Assembly (NCBI RefSeq): GCF_029633865.1
Contig: NC_079219.1
Span: 12,634,137-12,698,136 of the forward strand
From: Lampris incognitus
Lineage: Eukaryota; Chordata; Actinopteri; Lampriformes; Lampridae
Length of the DNA stretch: 64,000 bases
Direction: 5' to 3'
How positions within the stretch are numbered: the first letter of the stretch is position 1; each line of letters begins with the position of its first letter. Made by a program: the position numbers and the translations under genes. The notes below the pieces were generated by a model. The model made no database searches, was not told where the DNA came from, and saw only the letters and a list, made by a program, of their open reading frames with translations. This document shows positions 1 through 10,820 of this stretch, one piece after another.

Positions 1-745
<745 letters not shown>

Positions 746-796
746 TGTGTGTGTGTGTGTGTGTGTGCGTGTGTGCGTGTGCGCGCGCGTGTGCGT

Positions 797-847
<51 letters not shown>
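746..847. repeat. (TG)n microsatellite
   Basis: TG dinucleotide repeat with CG variants in its left half and a pure run in its right half. It is capable of alternating purine-pyrimidine (Z-DNA) structure. No gene is associated with it. Confidence 0.97.
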
Positions 848-849
<2 letters not shown>

Positions 850-980
850 AATCGTACTTTTTACAAGCAGCTGAAAATACTTCAGCACTTTTATATATGA
901 AAAAAAAACAACATGAAAAATCCTTGAAAATAGCAACTGTAGCATCGGCTAAGTGATCATCAAACTAGATTGCAATCCAC

Positions 981-987
981 CTAAAAC

Positions 988-1075
<88 letters not shown>

Positions 1076-1475
1076 CATGTATGTATGTATGTATGTGTAT
1101 GTATATATGTGTATATGTGTATGTATGTATACATATAAATATATATGTGTAAGTGTATATATGTGTATATGTATACATAAAGGTATATATATATATATAT
1201 GTATATATATATAAATATGTATATATATATATAAATATGTGTATATATATGTGTGTATATATAAATATATATGTGTATATATAAATGTGTGTATGTATAT
1301 ATATATGTGTATATATAAATATATATATGTGTATGTGTATATATAAAGGTGTGTGTATATACATAAATGTGTGTATATATAAATGTATATATGCATGCAT
1401 GCATGCATGCATGTATGTATGTATGTATGTATGTATGTATGTATGTATGTATGTATGTATGTATGTATGTGGATA
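981..1475. repeat. Compound (TA)n-(TG)n-(GTAT)n-(GCAT)n microsatellite
   Basis: About 500 bp of simple repeat: a short TA run, a 60-bp TG run, then irregular TATG/TATA arrays, a short GCAT block (1393-1412) and a regular GTAT tetranucleotide array to about 1470. Long low-complexity open frames occur on both strands here and are artefacts of the repeat. Confidence 0.95.
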
Positions 1476-2063
1476 TATACTTTTTAATTATAGAACACAA
1501 AAAGAACATGGGGTGTTTTTCCATTTGAGATAAAAGAAAAAAAAGGAAAGAAAAAGTACAAAAACCATACTTACGTAAACAAAGTTAAACAAAAGAAGGA
1601 GGCTATGGGGAAATATATAATTTCCAGTTCTCCCAAAGTTCCTCAAATATATTTTCCTGAAGCCTCATGGAGGTGATTCTCCCCATGACAAATAAACAAG
1701 TAAATAAATAAAATGCACGGATAGTTGTAGTTCGATACGTTTTTCAGATACCTCGGTATGTGACGTAATCAGCTCCCTACCTCCAGCCCCCTCAGACATC
1801 GTTTCGAAACATGTTGTGTTGCACAAGCTGAGAAAAAAAAGTGTGAAGAACGAGAACAACCAAAACAAGATGAAGAGAGAAACATTATCTGTTCATCCCA
1901 GACCAATTCCTGCCTTTCATTTCTAAAGTGACTTTCCTATTAATAACTACCCTTCTCTAACATTGTCATTTTTCCATGGTACATGGTAGTCCTCACATAT
2001 GGAGTAGTGTTGGCATGATCTGAAGTGACCAGACCTTTTGTCGTTTTGATTCCCACTTTTCAG
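1476..2063. other. No gene seen; ends in a splice acceptor for zbtb32
   Basis: AT-rich, non-coding. It ends with a pyrimidine-rich stretch and CAG at 2061-2063. This looks like the 3' splice site of the first coding exon of zbtb32 and implies an upstream 5' UTR exon that I cannot place. Confidence 0.5.
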
Positions 2064-2095
2064 GTCTATGTTAAACATTGCTGCAGACCTCAGAA

Positions 2096-3087
2096 ATGAT
2101 CCGCATCAACAACACCCAGTACTGCCACTTCCTGCAGCAGGCGGACGCCCTGCGGCACTCAGGTTCCCTCTGTGATGCCATCATCTCAGTAAAGAGCCAG
2201 ACCTTCAGGGCCCATCGGCTAGTGCTGGCCTGCGCAAGCAGGAGGCTGGCACAGCAGCTCATACAGACAGACAAAGAAAGTCCTCTCCATTGCTCTCTAG
2301 AGCTCTCCTCCCCCCACACCTTCCAGCAGGTCTTGGATTTTGCCTACACCCAGGCCCTAGAGGTGCCTGTGGATGACCTGCATCTGCTTCTGAGGGCTGC
2401 ACAGCTTCTGGAGATGCAAGTTCTAGAGGATCAGTGTCAGCAACAGCTGGACACCCTGGACCTCAGAGCCTCAGAAAAAGGGGAGATGAGAAAAGTTGCC
2501 GAACTCAGTGAAGCGATAGAGACCACAGCTGAGGAGGATCGGGAGGGACGAGAATGTCCAGTTCAAATAGAAGCGGCCAACAACAGCCATGTCAGAAACG
2601 AAAGTCCTCTGCCTGATACTGCTGAGGGCAACAGCAGTCCACCGGCCCGTCAAAAGACGGGCAAAGTATCAGGCACGTCAGCAACGCCCTGCACCAGGGA
2701 CAGCGTGATAACCAGCCTTTCCACAAGCTACTCTTCCCTCTCCTCCCCTTGGGCTTTACCGATGAACAAGTGGTACCCTGTGAACTCTCTGTGGATGGCG
2801 CAGAACTATTCAAACCTGATGGCCACTCAGTCCCTCCAGTCATCTCAGCAAATGGTGGCGCACCCATTCCCCCTCTCGGCTTCCCACGTGTACCCCCTGC
2901 TAGCCTCATCTTTTCCATCTCCAGTCCACAGCTCTGTCGTAGGTTACACGAATCTCCACCATTCTCTTACGCAGCGTCTTTTCACCGAGTCTCGAGAGAT
3001 GGGGGGCATAGTCAAGCAGGGTCGATTAAAAAGGAAGAACGCCACCTGTGAAGCACTGATTGGGTCGATTCCAGCCAGCAAACAAAG
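2096..3087 (+). CDS. zbtb32: zbtb32 coding exon 1 (BTB domain and linker)
   Basis: Opens at ATG 2096 (MIRINNTQY...) and ends at a donor with AAAG|GTAAAT context at 3088, leaving two bases of a codon (phase 2). It encodes the whole BTB fold plus about 200 residues of low-complexity, Ser/Pro-rich linker. If the donor were not used the frame would stop at 3089-3091, so splicing is required to reach the fingers. Confidence 0.88.
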
Positions 3088-6000
3088 GTAAATCAAGGTT
3101 TACATGCCAAACTGGAGATTTCAGTTATTTTCATTCAATTAATATTTTCTCCCGTCTTTCCATTTACTGAGGCGTGCAGAATCCCCCTAATTTGCCTACT
3201 TGTTCCCTTATGACAGCCGCAGGAGCTGATGTGTGGGTAGATGAGTGTGACCTACTGTTGCCATTTTAACTTTCCAACCATAAGACTTACTTACCTCCAG
3301 TGGTGGAAGAGGTATTCAGATCTTTTACTTCAGTAAAAGTAGCAATACCACAGTGTAAAAATACTTTGTTACAAGTAAAAGTCCTGCATTCCAAATCTCA
3401 CTTAAGTAAAGTGCAAAAGTATTAGCATCAAAATATACTTAAAGTAGCAAAAGTAAAAGTACTCATTATGCAGAATGGCCCTTTCAGAATCACAGATATC
3501 ATGTTATTTGGACTATAATTATTGATACATTAATGTGTTCGTCACTTTAATGTTGCAGCTGGTAAACGTGGAGCTAATTTTAATTACTGTATATACTGCT
3601 GGATAGCTTAGCCTATAAAGATACATCATAATTTATTAGTTGATATATAATTTGTATTAATAATCTAAAGCTGCAATGTAACAAGTTACTAAAGCTCTCA
3701 AATAAATGTTGTGGAGGAAAAAGTACAATATTTCTCTCTGCAATGTAGTGGAGTAGAGGTATATAGTAGCATAAAATGTAAATACTCAAGTAAAGTACAA
3801 GTACCCCAAAGTGGAACTTTAGTAAAGTACTTGAGTAAAAGCACTTAGTTATATTCCGCCACTGGTTACCTCTGTTAACTTCACTGACCGTTTGCATTTG
3901 GTTTATCTAATGTTAAACATCCTTAAATGAGCATAGCACAGAAGTGAGAAGAGTTTCAGGTTTATGAATCATTTCAGATTTAACTTTTACAAACTCAGCT
4001 GAGTTTGTGGCCACTAGTAAGTTACCCAAGTTTGGTGGACAGCGTTGATCAATATCTTGTTCATGCTTTAAAGTTGCATTCCACCCCCACCCCACCCCAC
4101 CCCGATTGCACTGTATGAGGATGTAAGAAAATATTCATACTAGCGCCTCCTCTGGACGGTCGGGGCACCTGTTCGGAGGGGGGGGGTGACCTGGTGGGAA
4201 TAGCGTGATCCTCCCACGCGCTACGTCCCCCTGGTGAAACTCCTCACTGTCAGGTGAAAAGAAGCGGCTGGCGACTCCACATGTATCGGAGGAGGCACGT
4301 GGTAGTCTGCAGCCCCTTCCCGGATCGGCAGAGCGGGTGGAGCAGAGACCGGGACGGCACGGAGGAGCGGGGGTAATTGGCCGGGTACTATTGGGGAGAG
4401 AAGAACAAAAGAGAGGGGGGGGTACTGGACTTTGCTTAAAGATAGAAAAACAGCAAATTCTGCATTGACATTACTGTCATGTTTAGTGCGGCGGTATCGC
4501 GCCGCCCCGGAGCGGCACCTGAAACGGTTAACGTGTCCGACGCGAGGCGTGGAGAGATGTGGAGGGTGACGGTAGGTGCGGTAGGTGCGCGCATCTTTTC
4601 TACGTCCTGGGGAAAATTGATTTGCCTGCCGCACAGTTTAAAAGACGGCACGTGGTGCGTACAGGGGAGCCCCCTCCATTTCTCCCCTCGCTAAAAAAAA
4701 ACAAGACATCAAAGTTCCCGACTCGCTGTGAGACGCATCTGGGCCGGCGAGCGCCTCGGCTGCGTGCAGCGGCTCGCCTATCAAAAGGTCACGCTGCCGC
4801 GCGCAAATCGAGATATTGAGCTCGCCCCTCTGCGACGTCACGTCAAATACAGACGACACGCTCGCCGCGGGGGCGCGCCTCCGGAGATAGCGCGCCAGTC
4901 GGGGTGGGGGGGGGGGTGGGGGGGGGGGATGCTCAGAAAGGGGCAGGGCGATCCGACAATGCAATCCGTTATAACGCTTAATTGCCCTCGTAAGAAAGGA
5001 TAATTACAGCGGCTGTGTTTTATCTGATAGTCAAAACATGAAACGTGGAATAAGGATGGAAGAAAAGAAAGAGAAGAAGCGCAGCTTTCGCAGAAGGGAG
5101 CTGATGACTCCAGCAGAGTAGGCTTCGCATTTACATGTTTCCAGCGTGGCCCCCGTCTGCGGCTGCAGCGGCTTAACTCTTCACTGTGCTGCTGCTGCTG
5201 CTGCTGCTGCTGTGTGTTGTTGTGAGAAACGGTCCCTTTGTTGTTCAAGTTGCCTCCAAAAAGCCTCTCTTTCCCTCAGATACCCCGAGGGGCATAAAGC
5301 AAAAGCAGCCAGCAGCCCCGACTGTCAGCACTGCCATACAAGCCTCCGTGGTAACCCGTGGCTCCAGAGGTCAAAGGCAGCTCCCCATGCAGGTAAGGAC
5401 GGACGTGACGCTCCAGCACAGGACGCCGCTCCCCCTCTATTGATACCACAGCCGATACCCAACTGCGTGCTTTACACTTGTCGAGGGGAATTAAGCGTGT
5501 GAGAGAGAGCGATCGCAAGAAAGGCTCATTTGGAGTTATGCAAGCGACGCTTGTCGAGCATTATCCCTAGCCTTTACCGGGACCCGGTTACGTAATGGAA
5601 AGTGGTTAACACAAAAAAAGAAGAAAGAAAAAAAAACAGGGCTGTGGTTTTGAGAACATGGTGCAGCAGGAGCAGTAGTGTGGTGACTAGATACAGCAAA
5701 CAGTACAGTATGTTCTGCAATGCAAGAGTGGTTTCTGATACTGCACTATGCAAAAAAAATATATAGATATAGATAAATTCTGCAAATGAGGTATAATACA
5801 GCACATCTACTACTACTGCTGAGGTATAATACAGCATAACTGCAATAAATTGTAATATAATTGCAATTGTAATAAATTGTATTGCAACATAATATATAAT
5901 AATAATATATAATACAGGTACAATACAGCATATATCCCCCGTGTTTTATTGCACTCAGCCATAGCTAGCATGTTGCTGTTCACGGTGCATCGTGTGTACG

Positions 6001-6993
6001 AGAGAGCGAGAGACAGAGTGAGAGATAAGGCCTGACACTGTACAGTCAAACTGATAAACGCTCATTATCTGATGTAAATTAATCTGTAGGAAATGGAAAA
6101 TTATGTTAAGATGCATGACGTGCTTCGGGCCCGTTGCTTAAATCTCTTACTCCCTCGTTACTGCGAAGCATTAAACTTGCAGATTTACGTGAACGTGCAA
6201 TAAGCGACCCAAAAATAGCAGAGTAAAAAAATCTCCCCAACATTTGATTTCATCTAAAGCAGTGGGATTTTCAGCACACCGGGCAAGAAGTGCCCAAGTG
6301 TGACGGGCTGCGGTGATCCCTCGGAGAAGAACTGTAACACCCGGGCCGAGTATTGAGCGAGGTGACGCTGTCTACTCAAAGCGTGCTGTGTTAAGCAACA
6401 GGTCATCATATAGTATATGAAGTGAGGTGTCTTTTCTTTTTTCAACAGGATATTAACTAGACTAGCTGTTTCTGTGTCGTTCTGAGTTGTATTGCACCAC
6501 CCGGGGTGCTCAGCAGGCCTTTGGTTGGATGAAAAGTGGGTTGGCACACTGTTTTAAGAATAGACAGGGAGATATATATTTTGTGTGCAAATGCATCAGA
6601 TTCCTTCTGATGCAAGGGGAGACAGATGGCTGCCGGGAGTCGGCGCGTTATCGAGGGCAGATGTTACTGTCGGTCGAATGAAATGAGGCCCAAAGGCAAA
6701 TATTGGACAGGAAACGTGCTAATGACACCGGAGGGGGAGGGGTGGGTGGGGTGGGGGGATTAAGAACTTGTGTATAGAGTGGCGATAGTTTGACTGTTGT
6801 GGTTTACTCGCTCACTTTCCCCCGAGTACATCCACCCGCTTCTCTCTGCTTCAGCATCCTGTCTGTGCTGTGGGGCCTCGGCGTTCACTGGGTGAACCAA
6901 ACAATGCAAGATTCTGGAAGTTGGTGCAATTAAGTTTCACCCTTTTGCTGTTTCAGAAACAGCCGTGCGCACACACGAGCGGGGAGGATGGGG

Positions 6994-7066
<73 letters not shown>

Positions 7067-7421
7067 CGCCCTCGCGACAGGAAAAGCACAAGTCTGGTGC
7101 GGGGGGAATTAACAGTCTCGCAACTGGGGGCTCAATAGAAAACGTCTTATTGCTGCAAAGGGGGTGGGGGTGGGGGGGGGTCATCACTTTCCACCCTGAT
7201 ATGGTAAGTGGCCTGTGAGGGCAGATTAACCATGATTATGCAGTAGATAGAAGGTTCATGCAAATAGTTAACTGCGTGATCACGTGACTGTACCCTCGCT
7301 TAGTGTGAGGCTTTGGCAAAAGCTCACCCTTCTGTGTGTGTCTCTGTGTGTGTCTGTGTGTGTGTGTGTGTGTGTGTGTCTGTGTGTGTGTGTGTGTGTC
7401 TGTGTGTCTGTGTGTGTGTGT

Positions 7422-7494
<73 letters not shown>

Positions 7495-10400
7495 TGTGTG
7501 TCTGTGTGTGCGTGTGTGCAGTGTGATTCCCCTCACAGCAGCAGGTCACGTCAGCAACCTGCTTATCTCGCTGTGATCCAAAGCCTCGAATAACTCGAGT
7601 GTATTGACAAATGTGCCTCACGCACTTTCTACGCAAAGACACTGCAGCTCACCACATGTAAGCACGTCACGCCACAGAGCACAAAACAGAAAGTGCCGGA
7701 ATCCAAAATTCTACACAAAACCCCATATAGATATATCTGTAGAAAGGCAAGCGGCTACATACATTTGATCTGATGGCAGATATGTATTTAGCTACCAGGT
7801 ATTTCATTGTATTAACTTTTTTTCTTTTTTTTCTTTAGCCTCTTGTATTTTTTCTCAATTTAAAAACAAACAAAAAATGAAGAAAATAGCTGCAGTAAAT
7901 GGTGCAGGTAGAAGCAAAAAACAAAACCAAAAAAAAAAACGAAAACAGAGGGGTTTCATCCATGGCTTCTACCTAAAACAGTAAAAAGCAATACTTACAA
8001 TATTAGATCAAAAAGGGGGAAAAATGAAAATAAACAAACACAAACAACAACGATAAAAATACAGAGTAAATATGAAGGAAAATCTGAAATACATAAAAGA
8101 AGGCTGCAGTGTATTTGTGAGTGCGCGCACAACAACGTGCAAGGTGCACGTGTCCCCCCGTGCAACGGCACGGATGCTCATAGACGCAAGCGAAAGAGTA
8201 ACGCATAGCACGACAACGAACAACAAAATTGCATGACGGGTATGAAATTATTGTACAAACGCCTCTATACGAGTTTAAGGAGGAGGACATTTCGACCAGA
8301 TGAGAAAAAGACTTCCAGTATTTGGAACTGAAAATGGTTTGAGCCTCCTTGGAGCAGATAGGCTTTCAGTCTCTCGTTACGTAGACATATTTGACACGAT
8401 AGGTGTCCTATGGCGGGCATGCTTTGTGCTTGTGGGGGCTCTTACCCAGCATCAGATGTGAGAGTTGTGTGCCTCTTACCGCTAGTCAACCTGTCACATC
8501 CCCACCCGTTTCCTCTCCCTTGTCTTCTTTTTTTGCTCAGGCGCATGCAGGTTCTGTGGAAGGGGGGTGAGGGTGGAGCACAATGTGCAGTCCCAACGCA
8601 CAGACCACGGCGCGGAGAAACCCTACCAGTGCAAACACTGCCCCAAAAGGTTTAGTCTTAAACACCAGCTGTACACGCATCACCGAGTTCACACCGGTAG
8701 GTACACGGTCTTATGTTGCCCCCTTCAGAGCAAAACAAAAGAAGTCATTGTCTGAGCAGGGCATCTGAGAAAAAGACAAAAAATATGACATGAGAGTTTG
8801 CCTATCGCTCGGGGCAAAATACAGTTGGTACAGAAGTGAAGGCATACCTCTTTCCAGCATGCATGATTACATCCGCTGAAAAAAGATCCATGTTGATTGT
8901 GAATTTACTCACGGCGTTTGACTTTTAAACACAATAAAAGCAGGTTATTGGCGGCGTCCGGGTGGCGTGGCGGCCTATTCCGTTACCTACCAATCCCGTG
9001 TTACTTCCGGTGGGAAGCCGGATGTAGGTATGCGCTCTGATCGCTGCACTAGCGCCTCCTCTGGTCGGTCGGGGCCCCTGTTCAGGGGGGAGGGAGAACT
9101 GGGGGGAATAGCGTGATCCTCCCGCGCGCGCTACGTCCCCCTGGCGAAACTCCTCACAGTCAGGTGAAAAGAAGTGCCTGGCGACTCCACATGTATCGGA
9201 GGAGGCTTGTGGTAGTCTGCAACCCCGGTTGTGGCGTTGTGGCCATGGGGTACAGCCACGAACGGAAGTGACGCAAAATCTCGCCGGGCGTATTTCGTTG
9301 CTATGGCGCTAGCTAGCCTAGCTAACCTCCTGAGAGACATGGCGGCAAATTCAGAAGAAGCCCCCGAAGGCTATTTTCAGTTTCCCTTCACGTAGAACTT
9401 TTGAGGGAATTTTAAAACAAATATGAGGAAGACACACTGAGTATGGCAGTATGTGCTGATAACGGATGGTAATGAACGTAGGACTGTTATACATCGAAAG
9501 ACCACATTAGGCATGTAACTCTAGCAGGACAGATGTTTGGTTATACGGTGTCCATGCACTGGTGATGAATCTGGTACAATGTATTTTATTTCCCGCCCCT
9601 CACTCCGGGCGGAGCATGGCAAGCACGATTACTTAAGAGGGATAAATGCACAGAATTAACATTTTAAATATAATGTCATCTCTATGGATAAATAGCTACA
9701 GTGTCGCAGACACTAGCTAACGTTAGCTACCATTTTATATAGACTTAGCTGGCTTGCTAGCATTGGGAAGCAGTATCTACACACAAGCAACAGTGATATT
9801 TCATTTAAAATACACAGTTTTTATTAAGTGAAATTGTAGTTATTTTAAGTAAAACTAATTCATCCGACTCAACATTCATCTGGCTTTAAAAACCAAAGTC
9901 CAAACTCGCGGTAGCTCGGGAGGTTAGCTAGGCTAGCTATCGCCATTGCAACGAAATACGTGAGATTTGGCGTCACTTCCGTCCGTGGCTGTATACCATC
10001 TAGCCACAACCTGCAGCCCTCCCCGGATCAGCAGAGGGGATGGAGCAGAGATTGGGACGGCTCGGAAGAGTGGCGGTAATTGGCCGGATACAATTGGGGA
10101 GGGGGGGGGGTCCAGAAAAAACGAATAAAAAAAGTAGGTCATTGTAGGACAGTAGAGCGCACGTCTATGAGAGTTGGAATGAGTGGATGTTTTGTCGTAG
10201 GTATCTGAAAATTTACCTCACAATAGATATCCCTGATAACCACATTGTACCGCACATGCAATATCTAATATCAGTTCTCTATTCCGTGTCCCCCTCTCTT
10301 TTCCCCAAAGGGGAGAAGCCTTTTGAGTGTCGTTTGTGTGGTCAGCGATCACGGGACTATTCAGCCATGATCAAGCACCTGCGTACTCATGGCGGGGCCG

Positions 10401-10540
10401 CGCCCTACCAGTGCACGGTGTGCCTGGAGTTCTGCAGCAGCCTGGTCGCCATGCAGAGACACGTGAAGAGTCACCCAGTCAAAGACTTCCCCCCCAACTG
10501 GAGTATCAAGAGCACTTACCTGTACACCTCACACATCTGA
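2096..10540 (+). CDS. zbtb32: ZBTB32-like BTB/POZ and C2H2 zinc-finger transcription factor, four coding exons
   Basis: Join of 2096-3087, 5280-5392, 8541-8696 and 10311-10540, giving 496 residues. The exon phases (2, 1, 1) fit exactly and all introns are GT-AG. The N-terminal ~115 residues are a BTB/POZ domain ([20 protein letters not shown], then AYTQAL). A serine-rich linker follows, then C2H2 fingers with the family signature FSLKHQ...[28 protein letters not shown] and a C-terminus ending in a TYLY motif. This signature is shared by ZBTB16 (PLZF) and ZBTB32. Three canonical fingers, rather than nine, and the length near human ZBTB32 (487 residues) favour ZBTB32. Members are nuclear, sequence-specific repressors that dimerise through BTB. 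The chosen ATG (2096) follows a splice acceptor at 2063, so the 5' UTR is spliced. Introns hold SINEs, MITEs and microsatellites. Orthology rather than paralogy to ZBTB16 is inference. Confidence 0.85.
3298..3864. mobile_element. hAT-like non-autonomous element (MITE)
   Basis: About 567 bp with imperfect terminal inverted repeats CAGTGGTGGAAG / CTTACTTCCGCCACTG-type ends (the right end reads ATTCCGCCACTG). The interior is full of the AAAAGTA/AAGTAC words common to an abundant teleost repeat. It is flanked by CTTACCTC and GTTACCTC, a 7-of-8 match that fits the 8-bp target-site duplication of hAT elements. There is no coding capacity; it would depend on a transposase in trans. It lies in intron 1 of zbtb32. 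Confidence 0.8.
4139..4425 (+). mobile_element. tRNA-derived SINE, 5'-truncated copy
   Basis: Matches the body of the SINE seen in full at 35539-35966 (there on the opposite strand): from CACTAGCGCCTCC-type sequence to AATTGG near the 3' end, including CTCCTCAC...CAGGTGAAAAGAAG and the GGAGCAG block. The promoter-bearing tRNA head is missing. Other copies lie at 8951-10120 and 62258-62500. Confidence 0.85.
4900..4929 (+). repeat. G-run tract in zbtb32 intron 1
   Basis: A run of guanines broken only by three T residues inside a GC-rich block. It could form G-quadruplex structure on the + strand. It may mark a CpG-rich regulatory segment, but no promoter element can be identified. Confidence 0.6.
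5188..5212 (+). repeat. (GCT)n trinucleotide tract
   Basis: Eight GCT units about 70 bp upstream of the splice acceptor for exon 2. It lies in the intron, so its polyleucine or polyalanine frames are not expected to be translated. Confidence 0.85.
5280..5392 (+). CDS. zbtb32: zbtb32 coding exon 2 (degenerate zinc finger)
   Basis: A 113-bp exon with a strong acceptor (CTCTCTTTCCCTCAG, ending 5279) and a strong donor (CAG|GTAAGG, at 5393). It enters in phase 2 and leaves in phase 1, exactly what is needed to connect exon 1 to exon 3 through the acceptor at 8540. It encodes 37 residues open in that frame, including CQHC and a downstream H with C2H2-like spacing but Ser at the first His position. 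This is consistent with a decayed finger. The frame fit is the main evidence; no transcript is available. Confidence 0.72.
6995..7066. repeat. (CTGT)n tetranucleotide microsatellite
   Basis: About 18 perfect CTGT units. The polyserine/cysteine-type frames through it are repeat artefacts. It is intronic. Confidence 0.96.
7333..7521. repeat. (TG)n microsatellite with CTG interruptions
   Basis: About 190 bp of TG dinucleotide repeat with periodic TC interruptions. It lies in intron 2 of zbtb32. Confidence 0.96.
8541..8696 (+). CDS. zbtb32: zbtb32 coding exon 3 (zinc fingers)
   Basis: Acceptor at 8539-8540 and donor CCG|GTAGGT at 8697. Entered in phase 1, it reads CRFC...H followed by a GAEKPYQC linker (a degenerate finger with Gln at the first His position). 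It then encodes the canonical finger [21 protein letters not shown] and leaves in phase 1 within the TG|EKPF linker. An alternative AG at 8550 would also fit if exon 2 were skipped. Confidence 0.85.
8951..10120 (+). mobile_element. tRNA-derived SINE interrupted by a nested DNA element
   Basis: Two halves of one SINE copy: 8951-9226 carries a degraded tRNA-like head (GGGTGGCGTGGCGG, A-box-like) and most of the body, and 10012-10120 carries the tail with AATTGG and a G-run. The halves rejoin perfectly in the SINE consensus once the 785-bp insertion at 9227-10011 is removed. Located in intron 3 of zbtb32. Confidence 0.85.
9227..10011. mobile_element. Non-autonomous DNA transposon with ~100-bp terminal inverted repeats
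   Basis: The left terminus (9227-9335) and the reverse complement of the right terminus (9914-10011) share most of about 100 bases, including GGTTGTGGC, ACAGCCACG, CGGAAGTGACGC and GCTAGCCTAGCTAACCTCC. Flanking 9-mers TGCAACCCC and TGCAGCCCT look like a diverged 8-9 bp target duplication. The interior has no coding capacity. TSD length and GG ends would suit Merlin- or MULE-type elements, but the superfamily is not established. Confidence 0.82.
10311..10540 (+). CDS. zbtb32: zbtb32 terminal coding exon 4 (last two zinc fingers)
   Basis: Acceptor TTTTCCCCAAAG ends at 10310. The exon completes the TGEKP linker, then encodes fingers [21 protein letters not shown] and [21 protein letters not shown] and a 20-residue tail ending TYLYTSHI, with stop at 10538-10540. 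These last two fingers and tail are the most conserved segment of the PLZF/ZBTB32 family. Confidence 0.9.
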
Positions 10541-10820
10541 ACCATTAGGCCTACTGGACCCTTTGGTAGCTGTAGATCACAGAACCAGCTAGCCCATACT
10601 GTCTCAGATAACAAATCTGTCTCAGAGATAAATACCATGTGGAACACAAATCATCTTGACCTATGGTGCATATGGATCATAACTTTTTTTAATGAAGTTT
10701 CTCATACAGTATGGGAAAATATACACAAAAAAATCAAATATAGTAATTTATCAGGTTCTCATGTGTAGTCTGTCAAATATTTCAATAGTCTACATCTACT
10801 ACTACTTTCGGCTGCTCCCG

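Larger units (their letters stand above)
3088..5279 (+). other. zbtb32: zbtb32 intron 1
   Basis: GT at 3088 and a CCCTCAG acceptor at 5279. It carries a hAT-like MITE (3298-3864), a truncated tRNA-SINE (4139-4425) and a GC-rich stretch from about 4480 to 5000 with CpG clusters and G-runs. No further exon is evident in it. Confidence 0.75.
5393..8540 (+). other. zbtb32: zbtb32 intron 2
   Basis: From GTAAGG at 5393 to TTTGCTCAG at 8540. Contents: AT-rich tandem TAATAC-like words (5740-5930), a (CTGT)n tract, a (TG)n tract and AT-rich filler. Several short frames exist but none has family resemblance. Confidence 0.7.

Noticed and set aside
4221-5250. Several Arg/Pro-rich frames in the GC-rich block of zbtb32 intron 1
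   Set aside because: They coincide with the SINE body and G-runs, lack splice context and resemble no family; only 5280-5392 has both splice sites and a matching phase.
8410-8655. Frame through exon 3 in an alternative phase (ending in [13 protein letters not shown])
   Set aside because: It is the phase obtained by joining exon 1 to the AG at 8540 without exon 2; it lacks the zinc fingers, so it is not the coding frame.
9131-9340. Minus-strand frame near 9131-9340 and a similar one at 4221-4634
   Set aside because: Shadows of the repeated SINE body; the same peptide appears in each copy.
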